Origin: Geranomyces variabilis
Taxonomy: Eukaryota > Chytridiomycota > Chytridiomycetes > Spizellomycetales > Powellomycetaceae
Length of the DNA stretch: 64,000 nt
Assembly (NCBI GenBank): GCA_027603065.1
Contig: JADGJP010000005.1
Coordinates: 793,270 to 857,269 of the forward strand
Direction: 5' to 3'
The position numbers and the translations under genes were made by a program. This document shows positions 8,607 to 17,634 of the stretch, in pieces (within the stretch, counting starts at the first letter, position 1; the number at the start of each line of letters is the position of its first letter). The notes under the pieces are model-generated. The model was not told where the DNA came from. It searched no databases and saw only the letters and a list, made by a program, of their open reading frames with translations.

Positions 8607-10682
8607 ATGAGCCTCCCTACATCACTTGACATCGACCTGCTCAATTCTTATGTTTCGGACAAGCGTCTGAAATGTCAAAGCCATCCGACGGAGGACCTCA
8701 TCATATGGAATTACTCGGAAGTCGTCCAGTTCAAAAAACTTTGGGACGATATCACTCTACAGTGTCGGGGCCTGATTACGGACACGGCCGGAAATGTTGT
8801 TGCGCGCTCGTTTCCAAAATTCTTCAACGAAGACGAGCGGTCTTATGAAGCGACCTCGAGGTATACCGTCATGGCAAAGGTGGATGGAAGTCTCGGCATC
8901 TTGTTCTATCACCGCAACCGCTGGGTTCTTGCTAGTCGTGGATCTTTCACAAGTTCTCAAGCTGGTGTTGGCATGGAGATACTTCTCTCCCGCTATGAAG
9001 GCTTACTGGATGTTTTGGACAAGCGACTCTCCTACAATTTCGAGATCATTTACCCGGAGAATCGCATCGTTGTTAACTATGGGGACGAACGGAAACTCAT
9101 TTTTCTGACCGCTTTTCGACCAAATGGCGAGGAGGTTTTCGCCATGGACGGTGACGATTCCACCGTGCCGAACAAGGTCTCGATACGTGACCTCATGGCA
9201 GAGTACGGTGTCATCCCTGTTACGCAATTTGATCAAGCCAGCATCGCCGAGCTGAAAGCAAGAGATGTTTGCAACGAGGAAGGATACGTGGTCCGTTTCG
9301 AGAATGGGACTCGTATCAAGATCAAGTTCGCCCAATATGTTGCGCTTCATCGCCTCGTAGGAAATATCAACGAGACGATGCTGCTGCAGGAATTCACCGC
9401 CGGTAAAACATTCCTTGACGTTTGTGAACAAATTCCCGACGAATTCATGAAGTGGGCCGAGCGAGTATGGAGCAGGATCGAAACGAAATATGCTACCTTA
9501 CAAGCCGAACTGGAGGCAACTTTCGCTACGGCCAAGGAAGGGACATCGAGCAGGGGAGAATTTGCTCGGAAGGTTCTGTCTTTAAAGAATCGCCGTGCCT
9601 TGTTTGACAGATACGAGGGGAAAAATCCACGAGAAAAACTGTTGCGTTTGATTGATGTGAACGATCTCACAGATGCGAACTCACCAGACGGTGGAGGTGA
9701 ACTCGAACTCGCTCCCGCGGGTGGCATGTCGGGTAAACGCGCGGGACCCCCGCAACAAGCTTCCCCAGTGCTTGTCATCTTGTTTGGACTTTCGGCTTCC
9801 GACAAAAGCAACTTCGCGCAACGATGGGTGACATCGCACGTCAACAGCATTGTCATCAATCGCGACTCTTTGTCACTCTCGCTGTTCGCGTCCGAATCGG
9901 CCTGTCTCGACACGGGAAGGAAGGGCAGCGTTGAGCGACGCAAGTTGTTGGATGCTCTGGAGCTGGATATGATCAGAAACGCACTCCTACGTGGTGTCAG
10001 CGTTCTTGTCGACAATACTGCTTATTTATCGCTGGACCAGATTCGCAAACTTCTTCAAGCGGTTCCTTCGGGTTGTTCAGCGCAAGTTCGCATTTTTGAT
10101 GTGCCTGTGGCAGATTCTGTGGATCGACTCACTGATGGGGAACCTGCGAGAACGCTTGACTTGACTGTGATTGACAAGCAGGCTGGTCTATGGGAAGCAA
10201 ATTCGCACCTTGTCGAGTCATTTGTTGCTCAGGAGCTCGCTCAACGTTCAACATTTTTGGTGCAAAACTCGGAACTGCCCCCTTGCTACGTCTTTGATAT
10301 TGACGGTACTCTGGCTATATCCGGAAACAGGAATCAATACGACGAAAGCAAGGTGCATTTGGACGCACCGAATCCAGATGTAGTGGATTTGGCACGAACC
10401 CTGCACGGTGCAGGTATGATAGTCCACATCTGTACCGGCCGAACCGAGACTTGTCGTCAGGCAACCGAGACCTGGTTGGCGGGAAACGGAATCCTCTACT
10501 TTACGCTTCTGATGCGTGAAGTGGGCGATACGCGTCCCGATTACTTGGTCAAACAAGAAATGTGGACTCGGATTGCTGAAGCAAACTATATTCGAATGCT
10601 GGTCGACGATAGGGGACAGGTGGTGCATCATGCCCGAAGCCTGGGCTTGACTGTTGCTCAGGTGGCGTACGGGGAGTTCTGA
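8607..10682 (+). CDS. RNA ligase (Rnl1-type) - polynucleotide kinase - 3' phosphatase fusion
   Basis: An intronless gene of 691 residues from ATG 8607 (MSLPTSLDID). The same frame is open upstream, but that part is repeat-derived. Residues 1 to about 370 are a nucleotidyltransferase of the T4 Rnl1 group. The AMP-accepting lysine is Lys91 in AKVDGSLGILF; YNFEIIYPENRIVV and EEGYVVRF then KIKFAQYVALH follow as the later conserved motifs. Residues about 390-545 are a P-loop kinase like the N-terminal half of T4 Pnkp, but the Walker A reads GLSASDKS (394-401), with Asp399 where glycine is expected, and INRDSLSLS lacks the usual arginine three after Asp. Residues about 558-691 are a HAD phosphatase with FDIDGTLA (Asp564, Asp566), then GDTRPDYLVKQEMW and LVDDRGQVV. 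This architecture is known from T4-like RNA repair and a baculovirus enzyme of nearly the same length; fungal Trl1 instead ends in a cyclic phosphodiesterase. It probably heals and seals broken RNA, with a doubtful kinase step. Confidence 0.93.
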   Translation: MSLPTSLDIDLLNSYVSDKRLKCQSHPTEDLIIWNYSEVVQFKKLWDDITLQCRGLITDTAGNVVARSFPKFFNEDERSYEATSRYTVMAKVDGSLGILFYHRNRWVLASRGSFTSSQAGVGMEILLSRYEGLLDVLDKRLSYNFEIIYPENRIVVNYGDERKLIFLTAFRPNGEEVFAMDGDDSTVPNKVSIRDLMAEYGVIPVTQFDQASIAELKARDVCNEEGYVVRFENGTRIKIKFAQYVALHRLVGNINETMLLQEFTAGKTFLDVCEQIPDEFMKWAERVWSRIETKYATLQAELEATFATAKEGTSSRGEFARKVLSLKNRRALFDRYEGKNPREKLLRLIDVNDLTDANSPDGGGELELAPAGGMSGKRAGPPQQASPVLVILFGLSASDKSNFAQRWVTSHVNSIVINRDSLSLSLFASESACLDTGRKGSVERRKLLDALELDMIRNALLRGVSVLVDNTAYLSLDQIRKLLQAVPSGCSAQVRIFDVPVADSVDRLTDGEPARTLDLTVIDKQAGLWEANSHLVESFVAQELAQRSTFLVQNSELPPCYVFDIDGTLAISGNRNQYDESKVHLDAPNPDVVDLARTLHGAGMIVHICTGRTETCRQATETWLAGNGILYFTLLMREVGDTRPDYLVKQEMWTRIAEANYIRMLVDDRGQVVHHARSLGLTVAQVAYGEF

Positions 10683-11490
10683 TAACGTACACTAGACATC
10701 ATAACATTGTTTTTGAAGGAATCTGACCAACCATGGAATAGCCTTAGCTATGGATTGGATGTCCCCCAAACGTGGCGCTTTTCCCGCTGCGGGAGCAATA
10801 CCGTACTCCTTACGGACTGCGCAAGGAGGATTTTGAACGAGTTTATTATGTACAAAAATTAAATTATCTTGCAGGTGTGAAGCGCGCGTCCTTACGGACC
10901 TCGAGTCCCTCATCTGAGCTTCCCTGGTAAGGGAAGTGGGGAATCGGCCAGGAAGGGGGAAAAGGAAAGGAAAGCCTGTTTTCAAGCTGATATATAAAAC
11001 AATCAGTGAGTCATACTTCACGCCGGCTTCGCAACGATTCTGTTGGCTTATGCCTCCACCGCCAGTGCATCAAAAGGCGGCGTTACGGGGGTACGAGACG
11101 CTGTGGAACTGCAGTTGTGAGCGCCGGCGCCGCGCTTCGTGGATGCAGACGGAATCTGCATTGTGGAAGGCGGACCCTCAGCCTCCCGTAGTACTTGTGC
11201 AAGCGTTTTTTACACCGAGAGCCCCCTGTTGCTTGCATTTCTCTGCTCCATTTCTGCATCACAGGTCGTGGGAATCGCTGTTGCCAAAGCTCAGGGCCTC
11301 AGCCCAGTTACGGCCGCCCTGGAAAACCGGCCGGTAGTCGTGGGTTGTGGTGGTGGAGCAGCGACTTGCGGCCAGTGTCAAAGTTTTCTGTGACTCATAT
11401 GAGGTGTGCTTTCCCCTACAGCATAAAAAGCTCCCGGCCCAACTCTCTCGCCCCCGCTCGCTGGATTCCAGGCCCACTTACAAAGCAACC
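10683..11490. other. Intergenic stretch between RNA-repair gene and LOG gene
   Basis: About 800 bases with the right copy of the 55-bp direct repeat (10882-10936). A shorter TCCTTACGGA motif also appears near 10808. One GTG-initiated frame at 11139-11393 has no ATG and no recognisable content. I see no gene here. Confidence 0.6.
10882..10936 (+). repeat. Right copy of 55-bp direct repeat bounding the 6.45-10.94 kb block
   Basis: Same orientation as 6450-6504, with six mismatches. It ends in a perfect hairpin, CTTCCCT-GGTA-AGGGAAG, and also holds GTCC-TTAC-GGAC. The two copies enclose 4.4 kb. Confidence 0.8.
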
Positions 11491-12265
11491 ATGACCACCA
11501 CCACAACCACCACCTCAGCCCTCACACCGTCAACTATCTGCGTCTTCTGCGGCTCCTCGACCGGCACCAACCCGCTCTACGCCGCGACCGCACGCGACCT
11601 CGGCGTCGCAATCGCCCGCCGTGGCCTCGGTCTCGTCTACGGCGGCGGAACCCACGGTCTCATGGGCGCCGTCGCTAACGCTGCTCACGGCGCGGGAGCT
11701 CCCGTCGTCGGGTTCATCCCGCAGGCCATGACGCAGTTTGAAGGGCTTTTGCCCGTGGGCGAGATGCACCTTGTGCCGGATATGCACACACGCAAGCGCA
11801 GGATGGCGGAGGAGGCCGGCGCGTTTATTGCCTTGCCTGGAGGGTTTGGTAAGAATTTGGTGGAGCGCCGCATGCCGTCCAAAGCATACCCCCAGCTGGC
11901 CCTTTTTTTTTTCTTACCTTTACGTTTGTTTATTTTTTTCAGGCACTCTCGAAGAGACGTTCGAAATGCTCACCTGGTCCCAACTCGGCATCCACCGCAA
12001 GCCCATTGGCATTCTCAACACCGACGGCTTCTACGCACCGCTGCTCGCGCTCATCGACCGCGCCGTTCAAGACGGGTTCATCAGACCGGAGGCGCGCGGC
12101 CTGCTTGTCGTGCGCGACACGGTTGACGAGCTGATGGAGGCGGTTATGGCGTTTGAGGACGCGCCTGCGGGCGCGAGATACGGATTGGACTGGACTGGAA
12201 ATGGAGCGGGCAAGAAGATCGCGCTGCCGGCCCTCGGTGAAAAGGGTGGGGTTGTTGATGTATAG
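11491..12265 (+). CDS. LOG-family cytokinin riboside 5'-monophosphate phosphoribohydrolase
   Basis: Two exons, 11491-11848 and 11943-12265, make 226 residues, close to the family norm. The ATG at 11491 opens a Thr-rich leader. Then come ICVFCGSSTGTNPLY and LVYGGGTHGLMGAVA, the Rossmann-like nucleotide site of the lysine-decarboxylase-like fold. The signature PGGFGTLEE (116-124), whose glutamates are catalytic in LOG enzymes, is completed across the intron, which supports the splice. The family hydrolyses N6-modified AMP or AMP-type nucleotides to free base and ribose 5-phosphate; in plants and some fungi this releases active cytokinin. No signal peptide is seen, so it is probably cytosolic. 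Whether the substrate here is a cytokinin precursor or a general purine monophosphate cannot be told from sequence. Confidence 0.9.
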
Positions 12266-12683
12266 GACAATCTGGTGGTTGGCGGGGGGGGGTGTCTTTT
12301 GGGCGTAACGTAGTAGCCTTTGATTTTCGTAGAGCACGAGCATCAAAAGTGCTAACAATAGAGCAGCCATCATGTTGGGGATGAAGTATATATGTTAAGA
12401 TGCAGTTCATCAAAAGCGTAATATCGTTCAATACAGGACAGCGAGGAAATGAGAACGAAGTTGATGCCGCACAAGAAAAAAGGAGCCATGTGATCTTAAC
12501 GCCTGGCGCGTTCATTTCAGTCGCAAGCCGACCAAACCGGGTATGCTGTCGGACGAACGAAGCGACGGATGTGGCGCAGAAACGATTGCACAGAGTGGCT
12601 ATCAGAAATCGACGGAGACAACGGCGATCGGAAGTTGGGTGTCCCGGATCAAGTGGCTTCAGCGACAGCATCGGTTACGGCCA
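12266..12683. other. Convergent 3' region, no gene seen
   Basis: About 420 bases between the ends of the LOG gene and the protease gene. Nothing but presumed 3' untranslated sequence is visible. Confidence 0.6.
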
Positions 12684-14822
12684 TCAGATGGTTCTGAAGC
12701 CGCAGTCGTTGGGATGGGAATCCCTATGCGCGGCGCATAGAAAGTGACCGCATAAGGGTGCTCTGAAAACCGCCGCCGTAACCTGCTGCTGTTGTTCGAG
12801 ATGTAGCGGGTCGCCACACACTGCCAAAGCGCAACGCGGCTCGCCGTAGTTATGCGTGGTGTGTTTCAGACAGGCAAACTCCCTGCTTCTTTCCGGACAA
12901 TTGCATTTCGGATCCTTTTTGATCACCATCCCGCTGCAGGATGTACTGCGGCAGACGGTCACGGGAACCAAGGCGTCTGCGTCCAGATCAGACGAGCGAA
13001 TGCTGTAAGACAGAGCGCGTCGAATGGCGCGCTTCCCCCACTCACGACCTGGCTGCAGCAGGATGCCTGCATACGAATAGTTGCCCACTTGCAGCTGCAG
13101 GTTTACCCGAGTGGCGCCGGGAAGTGCGGCTTGCGGATCTATGCGAGTATTAGAGCCTATGCGTCGTTTACCGTGGGTAAAAGGTCCTAGACACAATTTT
13201 CTGAGCCCCGTGTTCCCCTTGGTGTTCACGTAGTTTATGTACCGTTCCTTGCAGCCAATGTCGATTGGATTGAAAGCGGTACCATCAAGTCCGTTCAAGT
13301 CCCAAAACGAAATAGCGCAATCCAGGATGCATCGAAACGGAGTGACGCGACCCGCGGGCGTTAGACGTGGGACGGGATAGAGGTTGACATAACGTTTCAC
13401 CTTTCGGAGGGCAGAGCTTATTGGAAGAGGTTGAGGTTGAGAGCGCAAGCCCAGTTCAGCCTGGGCTTGGGCTAGCAGCTCCCGCGCATTGTCGCGAAAC
13501 TTCTGCAGTGTTGCATCGCCCGCGCAGCGCAGGTCTTTCTCAGCAAGAAGTATGTTGGCTACTGTTCCTTGAAATTTGAGGAGGCCGTCTTCAACAGAAG
13601 CCGCTACGGCAGTCTTTCCGTTCTCTGCTAGGAGCATGCCGACGGCACCAGAAGTGTACTCACGTCGAAAGCCGAGAATCGGGCCACCGGACTCGCCTCG
13701 CATTGTGTGAATGCCCAACGCATGAAAAGTTCCATCCTTTTCAACAGGCTCAGTTGCACCCACGAAAACGGTCGCTCTGATGCTCGGAGACGCAGATTCG
13801 ACCGGGTCAAATTCCCGATCCACATGCAGCATCACGTACACGCCCATGTCGCTGACAGGCTCATTTGTGATCGTAGATATGCTACCAAGATTGGGGTAAT
13901 TTGCCAGCTGTGGTAAGTAAATCACCACCACGTCCAGCGCGTCCCAGCCGGCGTCAATAAGGGCGGCCGATGGGCGCGGAATGATCCAAGCGCGACGCCC
14001 GTCGTCTTGACTCATCCAAGTGCGACCGTCATCTTGGATCTCGCACGCGTGCGAGCAGGAAGATATGAAGAGGGGAGAACCGTCGGACCCGCGCACTTCG
14101 GGGAAGAGAAAGGACGCGTTCCATAGGGCTTCCTCGTCAGGAAGGCCGTGCGCAGTGGCGAGAATGTGACCATTTGGGGAGAAAACGAAGCCAAGTGCAC
14201 GCCATCGTTGGCAGCTGTCCTCGGGTCGATCTGAATCCGAATCACTCTCTGTCTCGCCGAGGTCTCTCCTTGCTTTATCGTCATCGAGATAGCTGGACTC
14301 AATGATACATACTGAGCGGGAGGCTTTATTCAAAACCTCCCGCACAGCGTCCGCTTCGACGCCCGTAACTTTCGAGACGCACTTGGCTGCATCGTCCAAC
14401 ATTATGTTGCAGCGGGGTCCCTGCGATTTGAGCTCCTTTGTGTGAAGCAGCAGTGCTCGGCTCTCTTCTTCACGCCGAGCTTGCTCGCGCGATAAAATAG
14501 CCGCTCGCTGCACTTTGCCGTCTAGGTGGTCCAGAAAACTTGTCAAATGCGACGCGGTGATGTTCCGAGAAGCGACACGCGCGGCCACATTTTATGCGCT
14601 TTTAAGATCAACCTCCCCATCTTCGTATCCAGGCGTTTGGCACACCGCCGTAAAGTTTTTGAAGGAAGTATTCCACCGCTCTAACAGTGCGTCGTCCAGT
14701 GGTTCTTCTTCACGCCGACGTTCGTCGCCATTTCGAGCATCTTCATGTTGTGCACGATCCTGTTCAGTAGGGAGTCGCTGTTCGCACCTGGCCACCTGTG
14801 CTGTTTGCTTCTGGTCGGGCAT
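12684..14822 (-). CDS. Trypsin-fold serine protease-like protein with Cys/His-rich C-terminus
   Basis: The main exon is open from 14588 to the stop at 12684, but its 5' end has no ATG. An ATG at 14822 (MPDQKQTAQVARCEQR) lies in the same frame, separated by one TAA. A 105-nt intron (14612 to 14508, GAG/GTTGAT...TGCAG) would remove the stop in phase, so I extend the gene to 14822 with moderate confidence. The protease core shows ILATAHGLP (His), WDALDVVVIYLP (Asp) and TMRGESGGPILGF (Ser) in the order of the chymotrypsin triad. No signal peptide is seen, so an intracellular role is likely. The last 200 residues are a domain I do not recognise, ending in many Cys and His residues (CRSTSCSG, CNCPERS, CALAVCGD, CGHFLCAAH) that look metal-binding. 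It is nearly intronless beside intron-rich neighbours. Confidence 0.7.
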
Positions 14823-15254
14823 GACCGCGGGATCGTGTGCTGCGCCGGTGAGTTGCTGCGGATGCTGACAGACTCAGCGTGACTCACAGCGGCGGTACCG
14901 GTATCCAGACATATGAAATTTGCACAGAGGAGGGAGGGAAAGGGAAAGTATAAACCAAGCACAGCAGCAGAAGGAAAACATAAAACCCTCAGAAAGACTG
15001 TTTCTAATTACACAAGGACAACGCGGCCGCACTTTTCCTTCTTTATGGCAATTTGTCGATGTGCGATTTGGGTAAGCGACGACCAAGAAGACAAATAGTT
15101 AAGAGACAAAGTATAAAAGTCTTATTTTCACCCAGGCGGGGAGAGGGAGACGGGTATGTCTAAGGTCTGCAAACAACTAAATCATATACATCGAAGGAGG
15201 GATGGGGAGAAAGAGAGAGGGAGAGAGCGCGCAAAAAAGGCAAGCTGCGAATCT
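14823..15254. other. Intergenic, no gene seen
   Basis: About 430 bases between the protease gene's 5' end and the aminopeptidase's 3' end, with purine-rich runs (AGGGAGAGAG type) near 15210. It probably holds the protease promoter and the aminopeptidase 3' UTR. Confidence 0.55.
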
Positions 15255-16487
15255 TTACGCCTTCAACACACCAAGCTCAATCGAGAATCCCAAAATCAGC
15301 CTCACAAACTCTGCCGCATGCGCAAAGTCCACCGTGCTCATATCGTCCTTCTCACTGTGAATCACGGGGTTAGAGTCATCAAAGAGACTCTCAAACGCAA
15401 AAGCCGCAGGGAATCCGGCCCCGGTCCAGCTCGCGTGGTCGGAACAGCCGTAGCCGCAGGCGGTGGGTGCCCACTTGATGCGGGTGACGTATTCTGTCGC
15501 GCATTGTTGGAGGAATTTCGAGAGGGTCGGGTCAACGTAGTCGGTCGAGATACCGATGATTTCTTCCTTGTCGTCCGGGTGGTAGCCGGTCATGTCAACC
15601 TGCATCATGCCCAGCACGGGGATCTTGTCGGCCTTGTATTTTGCGACGACTTTTTGCGAGCCGAGGAGTCCGCCTTCTTCGCCAGAGTACCAGTGGAACT
15701 CGATCGGCCGCGAGGGAACAATCCCGTTGGCAAGAATCAACCTGTACACCTCGAAAATTGTCACCGACCCACTTCCGTCATCGTCCGCTCCGGGCGCGCG
15801 TCCGTTCATCGGGTTTCTCTGGTTAATGCTGTCGAGATGCGCGCCAACGACAACGATGGGCGTGGTTTTGGAAATCGTGGTGTTGGCGGGGACGATGCGG
15901 GCGATGACAGAGTTTTGGCCCCACGAGTGCACAAAGGGAGTCACGGTGACGCTTACGCTCGGTTTTGCGGTTGCGGCGATGGCTTCGACCTGTTGCTGGA
16001 TCCACTGCGAGGCTTGTTTGCCCGTGGAGGACTTGTAGTAGCGGTTGTTGAATTGCGTGAGCGCGGTGAGCCACGTCTTCATTTTGTCTTGGTCGATTTG
16101 AGACAGACTGCGCAATGCGAGACGAAGCAGGATGGAAAAAAAGAATGGAAAGGTGTGAGCGACTACGTTCCAGAACCCCGTGTCCAAAATTATTTACGGG
16201 TGCTTTTTTGCTTACATTGGCATAATGAGCGCCTGCTGCGACGGCTTGGGCAACGCCTTCTTTGCAAACGACGCCGGCTTGGCCGAAAAGTCCACGTCGC
16301 GGTCCGTCACGTCGATAAAGTGCTTGCCCGTGCGGATCAGACCGAGGACTTCGTCGTCAGTCATCCACTTTGACTCGGTGGGTGAAAGCGAGATGAGACG
16401 GCGGTCGCCAGCGGATGCAACGGGAGATGCCGAAATTGTTGCTGCAAAGAGCACGGCCATGCCGGCGAGGATGCTCGAGACCTTCAT
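15255..16487 (-). CDS. Secreted M28 family zinc leucyl aminopeptidase
   Basis: Two exons (16487-16216 and 16107-15255) give 374 residues. The first about 26 residues (MKVSSILAGMAVLFAATISA...) are a signal peptide. A propeptide-like region follows, then the M28 catalytic domain. The five expected zinc ligands are visible in order: GAHLDS (His), GADDDGSGS (Asp), YSGEEGGLLGS (catalytic Glu and Glu ligand), QVDMTGY (Asp) and VIHSEKD (His). CGYGCSDH supplies the disulfide pair known from the Aeromonas-type (M28E) enzymes. Length and motif order match that group. It should remove N-terminal hydrophobic residues from peptides outside the cell, in line with saprotrophic feeding. The intron join restores ALIMPILSQIDQDK in phase. 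Confidence 0.93.
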
Positions 16488-17634
16488 GTTGGTGAGCGGG
16501 TTGTGGAAGGAGGGAGGAGGAAACGAGGAGTGGAGAGCAACAGAACCAGCTGCTGTCTAAGAGGGAGAGAAAGAGAGAAAGAACCGTATACTGCTGCAAG
16601 AACAAAACAGACGTCCCCTCGCTACCGCACGCTCGCCTTTTGTACCCGCGACCTTGCCATTACGCCAGGCAGCCAAGGACAATGCGGATAGGAGAAAAGC
16701 GATGGTGGAGGGGGTGCTGCCCAAAAAACTCTCATGATTTCGCCCTGAGACGCGTCTTTTGCTTTTGATCGGGCAGCGGATCCGCCTTCCCCCTCGTTAC
16801 CCCCCACCCACGGCCGAGCCGAGAAAGACGCACAGAAAGACACACACCCGCAACTCGCGGCTACTCGCCCCCCTCATTCCAATCACTCGTCATTTGCGAT
16901 TTTATCGTTTTTTGGCTTTTGGCTTTTTTGGTGCTGTAGTGGGACAGAATCGGTTCTCTGACTTCTGTGCGAGTCGCCCCCCGCTGCCCACGAAACAAAA
17001 TACTCCAAAAAAAAAAGATCCGAGCAGATGATGAACCACTTGGATGGGGGGCAGCAGCCGATTGATCGCCTTCCCCCGCGCGTCCGGTACGCAACGGGTG
17101 CGCAAGAGGGGGAGGGGGACCGGGGTGCCTATAAAATTATGATGGTCCTTCGACTCCTTCCGCGGGCCACGAGGGCCCGAGATCTTGTGCAGGGGCGGCA
17201 TTATCGCCGGCATGGCTGCCTACTTTCTTAAGCCAAGGAGAAGGGAATCACAAAAACTTTGTTGTGGGCACAGGACCGTGACATTAAGATTTCTAGATTC
17301 ATCGCCTCTCCCGCTAAATACAGGTTACCCCTAAAAAAGACTCCCTGTGTCTAAAAATGCAAACTACTGTAAATGTAGGGCGTGCGTATGCGGTGCGGTG
17401 CTGCAGAATGGGTTGAATGAGTGGGGTGCAGCAGATGCGGGAAAAGGGATGGAGACGCTATCTCAGAGGGCAACGAAAATGACGGAAATGCTTAGGGCGA
17501 TGCTGTCCATTGTTGTTGTTTGTTCCCAGTCCTTATTTACATAAAGTGCCTGTGCAATGCAAGCGAAGGTTGAAAAAGGTCAGCGCCTGATTTTTTCTGT
17601 ACGTCTACGTCTCCCATCTCTTTCGGGAAACAGC
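16488..17634. other. Long intergenic region upstream of aminopeptidase
   Basis: About 1.15 kb without a gene I can support. It has a short GAGA-type purine run near 16560-16580 and several T-rich stretches around 16900. It should contain the aminopeptidase promoter and the 3' UTR of the carrier gene at its right side. Confidence 0.55.

Noticed and set aside
11139-11393. 84-codon open frame upstream of the LOG gene
   Set aside because: It begins with GTG, has no ATG, no splice context and no recognisable content.
15156-16373. 405-codon plus-strand frame opposite the aminopeptidase
   Set aside because: It is the antisense shadow of a well-supported M28 enzyme with all zinc ligands on the minus strand.
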